A stretch of DNA of 64,000 nt, from positions 3,658,001 through 3,722,000 of the forward strand of contig NZ_AP027272.1 in assembly GCF_036322805.1 (NCBI RefSeq), written 5' to 3'. Positions within the stretch are counted from its first letter, which is position 1. Each line of letters opens with the position of its first letter. The notes below the pieces were generated by a model that was not told the DNA's origin, made no database searches, and saw nothing but the letters and a program-made list of their open reading frames with translations. Positions 45,014 to 53,671 of the stretch are shown here, piece after piece. The position numbers and the translations under genes were made by a program. The DNA comes from Planctobacterium marinum (lineage in GTDB: Bacteria; Pseudomonadota; Gammaproteobacteria; Enterobacterales; Alteromonadaceae).

Positions 45014-47419
45014 ATGAGTAATGTTCCACCATCAGGCAATATCGCTTCAAGTCAGTTAACTGCATCCAGTAATATTGCGAATGCCACCAGCAATAACGCA
45101 TTCAAAACCATTACTAATGTAGGAACAACAGCAACGGTAATAGCCAGCACTAACGCTCAACTCACCTTGAATTTACCTTCGGGCAAGTTCAGTGTACCGG
45201 CGGCAAAGATACCTGCTTCACTGGAAACAGGTAAAGCAGTTTCGTTTACGATAAATCCTGAATCATCGGCAAACTTGCTCGACATTAATGCCAAATACAC
45301 GCAACAACGACTGGCATTAACACCGCAACAATCTGATCAAGTTATTCAAACCATACTGAGGAATCCCGGCAGTCTGGCGCCAATGCCCGCACTAAAGGGC
45401 ACAGTATTATCCACCCAAGCTAATGGCATACAAGTCAACGTGAACGGTCAAATACTGCACCTTGCCGTTAAAAACCCCCGTGAATATCAACCTGGACAAG
45501 TATTAAAACTCGAGTTGAACAGTGGTACTTTAGGCTGGGAATCTAAAATTACAGTCCCAAATAAGCAAGAAACGGTGAGATTGCCCGCGCCAGAAACACA
45601 AAAGCTTTTACAAAAACTCCCAACCAACAACAAGATAGAGCTGACGGATAGTGGGCAACAAAAAGTCCGCTCATTACTCAATCAAATAACTGACAGCCAG
45701 ATACCGATAAAGTTTGAACGAGTACAATTTAAAGGGAACCACGACAGGCTTGTGGCACACCTGGATTTTGGTAGTAAGCCAATTGTGTCCATTCCTCTAT
45801 CCAACAAACAAAGTGCTGAATTACAGGCCTTACAACAAAAACCTGAGTTATCAGATCAGTTTAAAAACAGTAACACTGGCAAACAACTAAGTGATACGTC
45901 GGTGCAAAAGCGCAACGCCCCCGCTACTGATGTTCAACAGTCCAATAATGTCACCTATAAAATTCCGTTGAATAAAACACCTGATGTTTCTCCCGATATT
46001 GATAAAACAATCATTGATAGTCAAAAGCAATTTAGTGAGTTGAAGATTAAGGCCCCCATCGCAGAAATTAAGATTAGCGAGCAAAAAGCCTTGCTTCAGG
46101 CAACGAACAGAATTGCCAACCAGCTACCGGATCAAGTATCAAACTCTGATGACAAGCAAATACAGAGACAGATAAAAAATCCCGATACTCACGAGGTAAA
46201 AAGCCAAATAGCAAACCGTGATGCCAACCAAGCACAGGGACAGGCAAAAAGTCGAGATACCAATGAGATTCAAGGTCAAACGACAAACCATGGCACTAAT
46301 CAGTCACCACTGGAGATCAAAACCAAGTTAAGTAATTCAGCCCAGCAAATTCTTCAAACCCTGAAAGCACTTGGCGCTGGCGGTAGCAATGAATTACAGA
46401 AAACCATTTTCAACAACATTGAAAAGCTGCTCAACACGGACAACAGTAAAACTAATAGTCCACTGACTTCTGTTCAGGGCCCAACAAAAGTCAATGAGGT
46501 CTTCCAAGCAATGAGGACTTTAGTGGAGCATACTAATAAATCAGGTGAGGCAGACCTCAAGAACTTAATCAGCGCCATCGGGGAAATCAATAAAAGCCCA
46601 AATATAGCTGAAGGTCTGAAATCTCATATCAATAACATGGTTGCTGTGCCAAACGTTGATAAAAATGTCTCATCGCTGCCAGAGCCGACTAGTATAAAGC
46701 ACTTACTCCAAACTCCAGCCTTACCTGTTACCCCTTTGAGTCTGGTTTCAGCACCTAGCGGAGGTATGGTTGCAGGACTGATCAACCTGTTACAGGTTTC
46801 CCTCGCAGCTCGACTGAACAGAACGAATAGCGATCTCAATGAGAAAATTTCCTCAACCTTGAGTCAGTTAATATCGGCGCCTGTAAAAAGTCCTGCGCAG
46901 CAAAAATCCGGAAGTGCAGGCCTGAAAGATCTGTCTCAGCTTGAACAAAAGCACAATCTTGTAAAACTTTTAGGCGACCTGATCAACCAGCACTCAAAGC
47001 AAAAACTGCAAAATGCTGAACGTACCTTACAAGGTCAAGAAAACTTTTACTACGTACTACCTTTCAGACAAAGTGAGCATCACTCCCCACCCGAGCTATT
47101 AATAAGCCGTGAAAAGCCTGATGAACAAGAAGCTACTAGCGATAAAGGTGAAGCGCGGGCATGGCTGCTAACGATGAAACTATCGATAGGCGATTTGGGG
47201 GAATTGTTGACCAAAACCAAAGTCAACGATGAAGCGCTCCACGTCGATTGTTATACCTCAAATGAGGAATTAAAAAACAAAGTACTAGAGCACCTTCCTT
47301 TGCTTAAAAAGCGATTTGACAGCCTCGGACTTAATCTTGAAATTGGCCGCTGCGAGCGTGGCAATATTCCGGAGCACCTGTCCAATAACCCATATCAAAT
47401 TTTACAGACCAGTGCTTAG
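45014..47419 (+). CDS. FliK-like flagellar hook-length control domain protein
   Basis: An 801-residue protein counted from ATG 45014. The frame is open upstream to 44579, but that part overlaps ccmA on the other strand and has no coding character. The N-terminal and middle regions are Ser/Thr/Asn/Gln-rich and low complexity, including a 12-residue tandem repeat at about residues 381-428. The C-terminal region (about 700-790) has the features of the FliK hook-length-control/T3S4 domain (AWLLTMKLSIGDLGELLTK, then LGLNLEIGRCERG). It is followed 3 bp later by a short FlhB-C-terminal-like gene. It is probably a second FliK-type protein rather than the main hook ruler; the true fliK is expected in another flagellar block. 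Confidence 0.7.
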   Translation: MSNVPPSGNIASSQLTASSNIANATSNNAFKTITNVGTTATVIASTNAQLTLNLPSGKFSVPAAKIPASLETGKAVSFTINPESSANLLDINAKYTQQRLALTPQQSDQVIQTILRNPGSLAPMPALKGTVLSTQANGIQVNVNGQILHLAVKNPREYQPGQVLKLELNSGTLGWESKITVPNKQETVRLPAPETQKLLQKLPTNNKIELTDSGQQKVRSLLNQITDSQIPIKFERVQFKGNHDRLVAHLDFGSKPIVSIPLSNKQSAELQALQQKPELSDQFKNSNTGKQLSDTSVQKRNAPATDVQQSNNVTYKIPLNKTPDVSPDIDKTIIDSQKQFSELKIKAPIAEIKISEQKALLQATNRIANQLPDQVSNSDDKQIQRQIKNPDTHEVKSQIANRDANQAQGQAKSRDTNEIQGQTTNHGTNQSPLEIKTKLSNSAQQILQTLKALGAGGSNELQKTIFNNIEKLLNTDNSKTNSPLTSVQGPTKVNEVFQAMRTLVEHTNKSGEADLKNLISAIGEINKSPNIAEGLKSHINNMVAVPNVDKNVSSLPEPTSIKHLLQTPALPVTPLSLVSAPSGGMVAGLINLLQVSLAARLNRTNSDLNEKISSTLSQLISAPVKSPAQQKSGSAGLKDLSQLEQKHNLVKLLGDLINQHSKQKLQNAERTLQGQENFYYVLPFRQSEHHSPPELLISREKPDEQEATSDKGEARAWLLTMKLSIGDLGELLTKTKVNDEALHVDCYTSNEELKNKVLEHLPLLKKRFDSLGLNLEIGRCERGNIPEHLSNNPYQILQTSA
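46154..46297 (+). repeat. Degenerate 36-bp tandem repeat inside the FliK-like gene
   Basis: Four imperfect 12-codon units read KQIQRQIKNPDT, HEVKSQIANRDA, NQAQGQAKSRDT and NEIQGQTTNHGT. They form a Gln/Asn-rich spacer upstream of the C-terminal domain. Confidence 0.7.
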
Positions 47420-47422
47420 GTT

Positions 47423-47737
47423 ATGAAAGATAAAACTCAGCCTTCAAATAAACGTGCTGTTGGATTAAAGTACGATGGCAACAACGCACCAGAAGTCGTG
47501 GCTAAGGGCTTTGGCGCGCTTGCAGAAGAAATTATTAATCTAGCAAAAGACAGTGGGGTATTGGTGCACGAGGACCCGTATCTTAGTGAACTGCTAGCTC
47601 GCATGGATTTAGGCCAGGAAATACCAGAGAACCTTTATCATGTTATCGCTGAACTGATTGCTTTTTCGTATGTTCTACAAGGAAAAGTGCCTGATAACTG
47701 GCGTCCAAAACCCGGACAGTTGAAAACAAAGGTTTAG
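47423..47737 (+). CDS. FlhB C-terminal-domain-like protein
   Basis: A 104-residue protein resembling the cytoplasmic C-terminal domain of FlhB/YscU: RAVGLKYDGNNAPEVVAKGFGALAEEI, then LVHEDPYLSELLARMDLGQEIPENLYHVIAELIAFSY. It has no membrane segments and lacks the NPTH autocleavage motif seen in the true FlhB at the right edge of this window. It is coupled to the upstream FliK-like gene (3-bp gap). Since FliK and FlhB C-domains interact in flagellar export switching, the pair may modulate export. Such stand-alone proteins are known in proteobacteria, but their function is not settled. Confidence 0.82.
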   Translation: MKDKTQPSNKRAVGLKYDGNNAPEVVAKGFGALAEEIINLAKDSGVLVHEDPYLSELLARMDLGQEIPENLYHVIAELIAFSYVLQGKVPDNWRPKPGQLKTKV

Positions 47738-48192
47738 TTTCATCCAACGGGCTCCCCCCCAATTTTTTGAAATTTTGGCTGTCGCCTGTTCCTTGAAATT
47801 ATGCTCATAAATTCATACAGTTAACGTGTTTTACCAATAAGTTAAGGCACTCAAGATAAGTGTGCTAGCGAAGTCTAACATTAAAGTGAATACCCCCCAT
47901 CCCCCTCATGAAGCGCCATTGAAAAGCGTTAGCCAAGTTGGGGAGATTTTCAATAGTTTAAACGTTAGCCGGAGAGTCTTTTTCTTTCGCATACGGTTTC
48001 TTTTTGGCAAATAGACAAATTCATCGGGAATGAATATGGGCAGCTTTAGCAGTATTCAGGGAAATACAACAATGTATTTCACAAATGGAATGATGGGCCA
48101 AAAGGTTTGGGGTCAGAAAGGCTATGGGTGGCTTCTGTCAGGCCACATTGAAGTTAAAAAGATATGGGGATTCTTTAGGCTTTATCGCTGCA
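47738..48192. other. Intergenic region, possible gene relic
   Basis: These 455 bp between convergent genes hold no supported gene. On the plus strand one frame from about 48007 to 48212 reads as fragments (WAALAVFREIQQC, WAKRFGVRKAMGGF, LKLKRYGDSLGFIAALA) interrupted by two stops, reminiscent of a decayed coding sequence, but no family was recognised. No clear terminator was found for either neighbour. Confidence 0.35.
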
Positions 48193-48669
48193 CTAGCTTT
48201 TGGCGTGTAAGCTCATTACCAATTCGGCTTCCGCCCTGGGTAGATCACATTCCTGCATTATCTCTTCAACTGAGGCTCCAGAGGCGACCAGCTTACTAGC
48301 CTTAGTATATAAACGAGAGGTAGGGTCCTGACTTTCTAATCCTTGCACTTTAATCTCGATTTGCTGCAGTTGCTGCTTTAGAGCGTTCACCTCTGACTGG
48401 GTGACCATATCCTCAGGTGGTGGTTTAGCATCCAGCAAAGTCAGTTTCTGAGACATTCCTTGAGTAACCATTTTAAGTTCGTTGAGTAATTCGTTATGTT
48501 GTTTGAACCCGCTTTTTAATGACTCTATAGCCGTATTAGATTGCTCAATTACGGCAAGCTTCAACATGACTTCCCGTAACCGCAATACCAATATTAACAG
48601 CACAACCATACTAACAAGCAAAGCAACAGAGCCCAAGTTCAAGGCTTTATCGTCCATCAATAAATCCAT
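48193..48669 (-). CDS. Membrane-anchored coiled-coil protein (DUF2802-like)
   Basis: A 158-residue protein with an N-terminal helix (about 12-30), a long coiled coil (about 30-112) and a C-terminal helix-turn segment (LVASGASVEEIMQECDLPRAEAELVMSLHA). This matches the DUF2802 family that I recall lying next to cheW in polar-flagellated gammaproteobacteria. ATG 48669 has GAGGAG 6 bases upstream. Here it is separated from cheW by manC, manB and a terminator. Function unknown; a role in polar flagellar or chemotaxis organisation is conceivable. Confidence 0.72.
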   Translation of the reverse strand: MDLLMDDKALNLGSVALLVSMVVLLILVLRLREVMLKLAVIEQSNTAIESLKSGFKQHNELLNELKMVTQGMSQKLTLLDAKPPPEDMVTQSEVNALKQQLQQIEIKVQGLESQDPTSRLYTKASKLVASGASVEEIMQECDLPRAEAELVMSLHAKS

Positions 48670-48714
48670 AGTGGCTCCTCTAATGAATCACATAGCGCAA
48701 TAATTGCTGCAAGG

Positions 48715-50127
48715 CTAATCCCGATTATACGGGTCATTAAACCTAACTATATCATCCTCGGCTAAATATGCTCCACTTTGCACTTCGATAACTTTTAAAG
48801 GCAGTTTACCGGGGTTTTTTAACTGATGTTTTTCCCCCACCGGAATATAAATAGATTCATTTTCAGTGAGTATATGTTGCGTATCCCCCACTACAACTTC
48901 AGCGGTACCCTCTACGATAATCCAATGTTCAGCTCTGTGATGATGCAGCTGCATGGACAAAGATGCACCTGGTTTCACTGAGAGCTGCTTCACCTGATAT
49001 CGTTCACCACTTTTAATGGAATCAAAGCTCCCCCAAGGGCGGTGAACACTGCGATGATGTAAACGCTCACTACGCGACTGCTGTTCAAGCTGAGCCACAA
49101 TAGTCTTAACTTCCTGAGATTGTTTTTTATCAATGATCAATAAAGAATCGTCGGTATCAACGACCAATAAGTCATCAATTCCAACCACGGCGGTAAGCTT
49201 TTCTTTTGAGTGAATAAAACACCCGGTTGATTGACAGGCCAATACATCCCCTATCAATACATTTTGATGGGCATCTTTGGGTGACTCTTGCCAAATTGAT
49301 TCCCAACTTCCGATGTCACTCCATCCAACATTCAGAGCAATGGATACTACATTATCGGATTTTTCCATTAGAGCATAATCTATAGAAATGTTTTTACACT
49401 TAGAAAACTCAGTCTTGTTCAGCCGAATAAAATCAAGATCTTGCTTAGCTTGAAGTAAAGCGTTCTGGCAATTTTCCACCAATTCTGGCTCTGTAAGCTT
49501 CAACTCATGAAGTAAAGTATTGGCGCTAAACATAAACATTCCACTATTCCAAAGATAGTGACCCGCTTTGATATATTCGCAAGCAACTTGATATTCAGGT
49601 TTTTCAACAAACTGCTTTACCACGTGGCTTTCACCCACTTTTTGCTCATCAAGGTTTATATAGCCATAGCCAGTTTCCGGTTTATCAGGACGCACACCAA
49701 AGGTGACAAGTTTCCCCTGCGCGCACACTTCAACACCATCTTTTAAAGCGGAAACAAATGCCGTTTCGTCAGATACTAAATGATCAGCAGGAAAAACAGC
49801 GATTATCGCATCGTCTGCAACATTTTTGGCAAAGTGAGCAGCTATCGCAATCGCAGCAGCGGTATTTTTTGCGACAGGCTCCAGAATTATTGCTGCGGGG
49901 GTTATACCAATGGATGTTAATTGCTCAGCAACGATAAATCGATGTTCCTCACTGCATACTACAATGGGTGCGCCGAAAGCCTGTGTCCTCAAAGCAGACA
50001 TTTGCAACATGGTTTTGCCGGAGCCCGTCAAATCAATAAATTGCTTTGGGTAGTGCTTACGAGACATTGGCCATAGTCTGGTACCGGCACCACCTGATAA
50101 AATCACGGGAATAATAGAAGTCGTCAA
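48715..50127 (-). CDS. manC: Mannose-1-phosphate guanylyltransferase / mannose-6-phosphate isomerase
   Basis: A 470-residue bifunctional enzyme. The N-terminal nucleotidyltransferase has VILSGGAGTRLWPMSRKHYPKQF-type residues (positions 7-29) and FVEKPE. The C-terminal cupin (about 360-465) has the isomerase metal-site region SMQLHHHRAEHWIIVEGTAEV-like (Gln/His residues). It makes GDP-mannose, a precursor for surface glycans. It lies 9 bp after manB, forming a two-gene unit inside the chemotaxis region. Confidence 0.94.
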   Translation of the reverse strand: MTTSIIPVILSGGAGTRLWPMSRKHYPKQFIDLTGSGKTMLQMSALRTQAFGAPIVVCSEEHRFIVAEQLTSIGITPAAIILEPVAKNTAAAIAIAAHFAKNVADDAIIAVFPADHLVSDETAFVSALKDGVEVCAQGKLVTFGVRPDKPETGYGYINLDEQKVGESHVVKQFVEKPEYQVACEYIKAGHYLWNSGMFMFSANTLLHELKLTEPELVENCQNALLQAKQDLDFIRLNKTEFSKCKNISIDYALMEKSDNVVSIALNVGWSDIGSWESIWQESPKDAHQNVLIGDVLACQSTGCFIHSKEKLTAVVGIDDLLVVDTDDSLLIIDKKQSQEVKTIVAQLEQQSRSERLHHRSVHRPWGSFDSIKSGERYQVKQLSVKPGASLSMQLHHHRAEHWIIVEGTAEVVVGDTQHILTENESIYIPVGEKHQLKNPGKLPLKVIEVQSGAYLAEDDIVRFNDPYNRD

Positions 50128-50136
50128 TTTTCTTCC

Positions 50137-51492
50137 TTAATTGAATTTGATTAAGCTAGTCAATTCTTTAGTTTTACTCTCTAGAAGACTGCTATCTCCT
50201 CGAGTTTCAATATTGAGCCGCAATAAAGGCTCCGTCGCTGAGCTTCTCAAGTTAAAGCGCCAACGTTCAAATTGCATACTTAAACCATCAAAATAATCAA
50301 TTTGATGAGCACTTTTTTCATAATAACGTTGTACTCGCTGAAGAGTGTCACCACTATTACTAACTCGAAAGTTAAGCTCGCCTGATGATGGAAATTGTGT
50401 CTGCATGACTGATACAATCTCTGAGATTTTCTGATCCCTCTCGCTCAGCAATTTTACTACCAATAACCAAGGTATCATTCCGCTATCACAGTATGCAAAG
50501 CTCTTGAAATAGTGATGCGCTGACATTTCACCGCCATAAATGGCATCACAACTTCTCATCTTGGCTTTGATCAGCGCATGACCTGTCTGAGACTTTACCA
50601 CCTCCCCATGGCAGCGTTCCACTATATGAGCAGTATTCCAAAAAACGCGGGGATCATGCACCACCTTCTGGCCGGGATTATCTGCTAAAAATGATTGTGC
50701 TAACAAGCCTACAATATAATAGCCATCGATGAACCTGCCATTTTCGTCAAACAAAAAACAACGATCAAAGTCACCATCCCAAGCAATCCCCATATCTGCA
50801 CGGCTTTCCTTTACGGCGTTAGCTGTTTTCCAGCGGTCTTCCGGTAATAATGGATTAGGAATTCCATTTGGAAACTCTGAATCTGGCTCATAAAAAATTT
50901 TAACAAATGTTATAGGCACTTGAAGCGCCAAAAATCGCTGTTCAATTGCATCTATAACTCGCCCAGCGACTCCATTTCCTGGGTTTACTACCAGACGCAA
51001 AGGTTTTATGTTTTCTGTTGCAATATGAGAAAGCAAGCAATCTACATAAGCATTCATGTGATCAAAAGTGCGGTACCTACCGCCTTTTTGATGCATCTGT
51101 GGTTGACCATTTATTGTCTGTTGTTTTATTTGTTCAAACTCCGACTCGGAAAAAGGTTTGGAATCTTTTCCCACGAACTTGATGCCATTGAATTCAATTG
51201 GATTATGTGAAGCGGTTATTTCCACTCCAACGTCACAGTTTAGATGCTGGCAAGCAAAATAAATTTCTTCAGTACCTGTCTGACCTAAATCCATAACATC
51301 AACGCCACTTGCTAATAAGCCATCTATCATGGCTTTTTTTAGCCTTGGTGAGGAGGCTCTGGCATCGCAACCAACGACAGCTGTTTGGGCATGTGTCACA
51401 GCAGCTAAAGCTGCGCCTATTCGTTTGCTGATATCCTCAGTTAGCTCAATATCAACAACCCCGCGAACATCGTATTTTTTAAAACAATTCAC
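50137..51492 (-). CDS. manB: Phosphomannomutase (ManB/CpsG)
   Basis: A 451-residue alpha-D-phosphohexomutase with the phosphoserine loop TASHNPIEFNG, the metal loop DGDFDRCF, the sugar-specificity loop GGEMSAHHYF and a C-terminal phosphate-binding RSSATEPLLRL. It interconverts mannose-6-P and mannose-1-P, feeding ManC. It lies immediately downstream of the cheW terminator; its own promoter would have to lie within or just after that terminator, or it depends on readthrough. Confidence 0.94.
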   Translation of the reverse strand: MNCFKKYDVRGVVDIELTEDISKRIGAALAAVTHAQTAVVGCDARASSPRLKKAMIDGLLASGVDVMDLGQTGTEEIYFACQHLNCDVGVEITASHNPIEFNGIKFVGKDSKPFSESEFEQIKQQTINGQPQMHQKGGRYRTFDHMNAYVDCLLSHIATENIKPLRLVVNPGNGVAGRVIDAIEQRFLALQVPITFVKIFYEPDSEFPNGIPNPLLPEDRWKTANAVKESRADMGIAWDGDFDRCFLFDENGRFIDGYYIVGLLAQSFLADNPGQKVVHDPRVFWNTAHIVERCHGEVVKSQTGHALIKAKMRSCDAIYGGEMSAHHYFKSFAYCDSGMIPWLLVVKLLSERDQKISEIVSVMQTQFPSSGELNFRVSNSGDTLQRVQRYYEKSAHQIDYFDGLSMQFERWRFNLRSSATEPLLRLNIETRGDSSLLESKTKELTSLIKFN

Positions 51493-51503
51493 CCATTTTC
51501 CTT

Positions 51504-51531
51504 AAAAAAAAGGCCGTCTCATGGACGGCCC
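51504..51531 (-). terminator. Strong Rho-independent terminator after cheW
   Basis: A 7-bp GC-rich stem (GGCCGTC/GACGGCC, 5-base loop) followed on the minus strand by eight T residues, 18 bp past the cheW stop. It marks the end of the flhA-to-cheW gene run and isolates manB-manC. Confidence 0.92.
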
Positions 51532-51548
51532 GTTTATCATTTCATTGC

Positions 51549-52040
51549 TTAAAGTTTTGAGAGTTCGTCCCACTCATCATCAGTGAGTAACTTATTAAGA
51601 TCCACAAGAATAAGCAACTCGCCGTCGCGATTAGACACACCTTGAATAAATTTAGCACTCTCTTCTGTACCAACATTGGGTGCGCTGTCGATTTCTGAAG
51701 AACGCAGATAAACAACCTCGGCGACACTATCAACAAGAATACCTACCACTTGTTCATCAGACTCAATAATAACAATTCGCGTATTATCAGTAATATCTGT
51801 TGGCGGTAAACCAAATCTCGCTCTGGTATCAATCACCGTTACAACGTTACCGCGAAGATTGATGATGCCCAATACGTAGTCTGGTGCACCCGGTACCGGA
51901 GCAATCTCGGTGTAACGCAATACTTCTTGCACCTGCATTACGTTGATACCGTACGTTTCATCACCTAAACGATAGGTTACCCATTGTAGTACCTCGTCGT
52001 TTTGATCTTCTGCTATATTTGAACTTCTTTCATCACTCAT
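51549..52040 (-). CDS. cheW: Chemotaxis coupling protein CheW
   Basis: A 163-residue CheW-domain protein (LQWVTYRLGDETYGINVMQV, then APDYVLGIINLRGNVVTVID). It links methyl-accepting receptors to CheA in polar arrays. It is the last gene of the che operon and is followed by a terminator. A second, longer CheW-domain protein (ParP) lies just upstream. Confidence 0.95.
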   Translation of the reverse strand: MSDERSSNIAEDQNDEVLQWVTYRLGDETYGINVMQVQEVLRYTEIAPVPGAPDYVLGIINLRGNVVTVIDTRARFGLPPTDITDNTRIVIIESDEQVVGILVDSVAEVVYLRSSEIDSAPNVGTEESAKFIQGVSNRDGELLILVDLNKLLTDDEWDELSKL

Positions 52041-52073
52041 ATGAGGTGCTCCAGTATAAGCGCTCTTTAACTA

Positions 52074-52835
52074 TTAATCGTTGCTACCAAGCCCGCGATC
52101 AAGCATCTTAATTAATTGCTTAACATCGAGCATAGCACACATTTTTTCTTTAACCATGCCAGCGAGCCATGGGCGTTTACCGCCAACATCTCGCCATTTA
52201 ACATCTTCTGATTGCAAGGAAACGGTATTTACCAGCTCTTCGCAAGCTAAACCCCAACCGCTGTCGCCTAACATAATAAGATATTGATATTTTATGGAAT
52301 CTTCCAGTATTTCATTACATTTTTCTGGCATTACCCATTTAGCTGTATCGACCACATTAAGTTTTTCTTCACGATAAAGCATCACGCCCATAAACCAATT
52401 GGGCTTCCCGAAAAGTGGCCCGGGCTTTTCAAGGTTATGAATACCTCCCAACTCAGTGAGCGGCACCGCCAAGGTCAATCCTGCAACATTAAAAAATAAC
52501 GCTTGAAAGTTGCCACTTATCACTCTGTCGTTAATAACACCAACGCCATCACCTCCCCCCTGCTCAGTTTGAGGGGCGACCTCTACTTCTGGCACGGACT
52601 CAGGTACCTGCACGACAGGTTCTGAAGGTACAGGAACAGGTGTAGGCTTAACTACTGGAGGCGGACTCTCAACAGGTGTTGGAATTTCTACTTTAGGAAT
52701 GTCGGGCTTGACCCCTTCCAATAGCCTCGCAACAGCCTGGTTTTGCACGGTATCTTCTGCGGGCTCTTGCTCTTCAGTCAACAAAGCCGACAGATATTCT
52801 TCCATCACATCTTCATTTGCAAAAGACCCACTCAT
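52074..52835 (-). CDS. parP: ParP-like CheW-domain array protein
   Basis: A 253-residue protein. The N-terminal part is acidic and Pro/Val-rich (about 1-100, PVESPPPVVKPTPVP) and a C-terminal CheW-like domain (about 105-245) contains LFFNVAGLTLAVPL and WFMGVMLYREEKLNVVD. A CheW-like domain coupled to a ParA-like ATPase (4-bp overlap with parC) is the arrangement of the ParC/ParP system that positions polar chemotaxis arrays in vibrios and relatives. Confidence 0.85.
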   Translation of the reverse strand: MSGSFANEDVMEEYLSALLTEEQEPAEDTVQNQAVARLLEGVKPDIPKVEIPTPVESPPPVVKPTPVPVPSEPVVQVPESVPEVEVAPQTEQGGGDGVGVINDRVISGNFQALFFNVAGLTLAVPLTELGGIHNLEKPGPLFGKPNWFMGVMLYREEKLNVVDTAKWVMPEKCNEILEDSIKYQYLIMLGDSGWGLACEELVNTVSLQSEDVKWRDVGGKRPWLAGMVKEKMCAMLDVKQLIKMLDRGLGSND

Positions 52836-53611
52836 CGGGACGGCTCCATAGATTCAACGTAACTCAATAAACTATTATACGCGAATACTCCGCGAGATTT
52901 AGGACAAAAAACCGAAGGCGGTGTTTGCGCCTGGCTGGCTTCCCTAAATCGGGTATCCACCGGGATAACGCTTGACCATACAGATGTACCATAAGTGGCC
53001 CTTAGCTTTTTATAGGCATCCAGCGCGGCATTAGTACGCTTGTCATACATGGTCGGCACGATAGTATGATTAAATTTGGTGTTCTGAGATTTTTCCATTA
53101 TCTCTAAGGTATGCATCATTCGATCTAAGCCTTTAAGGGCCAAAAACTCAGTCTGAACCGGCACCAAAATACGACTACAAGCTGCCAATGCGTTTACCAT
53201 TAACACGCCCAATACCGGGGGGCAATCAATTAAGGCAAAATCAAATTCGTCTTTTAAGAGACGCAATGCTTTTTTTAAAATAAGCCCCATTCCCCCCTGA
53301 GAACCCATTCTTCTATCCAGAGTAGCAAGTGCCATCGTAGCCGGTAGGATAAACAAGGAGTCCAGTTTTGTAGGGCATAAGCAATCTAATACTTTATCTT
53401 TAGTCAGGTTTTTACCTGACATGAAAACATCATAAACACTCGCACCTAACTCTTCTGAGTCTATACCAAAATAGTAACTCAATGATGCATGCGGATCGGT
53501 GTCCACCAAAATCACGCGTTCACCACGTTGTGCCAACAGTCCGCCAAGGGTCACTGTTGTTGTCGTTTTCCCAACACCACCTTTTTGATTTGCTACCGTC
53601 CAGATGATCAC
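52832..53611 (-). CDS. parC: ParA-like ATPase ParC
   Basis: A 259-residue ParA/MinD-family ATPase with deviant Walker A KGGVGKTTTTV, Walker A' LVDTDPHASLSYYFG and LIDCPPVLG. In the che operon of polar-flagellated gammaproteobacteria this ATPase (ParC) recruits chemotaxis arrays to the flagellated pole and partitions them. It is coupled to parP by a 4-bp overlap. It is distinct from chromosomal ParA (no HTH, no ParB neighbour) and not topoisomerase IV ParC. Confidence 0.9.
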   Translation of the reverse strand: MIIWTVANQKGGVGKTTTTVTLGGLLAQRGERVILVDTDPHASLSYYFGIDSEELGASVYDVFMSGKNLTKDKVLDCLCPTKLDSLFILPATMALATLDRRMGSQGGMGLILKKALRLLKDEFDFALIDCPPVLGVLMVNALAACSRILVPVQTEFLALKGLDRMMHTLEIMEKSQNTKFNHTIVPTMYDKRTNAALDAYKKLRATYGTSVWSSVIPVDTRFREASQAQTPPSVFCPKSRGVFAYNSLLSYVESMEPSR

Positions 53612-53671
53612 AGCATTCGGCTCTTAGTTAACATAAAACTCAGATTATTTATTTGGCTTATTATCACCGAT

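Noticed and set aside
48030-48299. 89-codon plus-strand open frame starting MNMGSFSSIQ
   Set aside because: It runs into the 3' end of the DUF2802-like gene on the other strand, has weak coding character and no recognisable domain.
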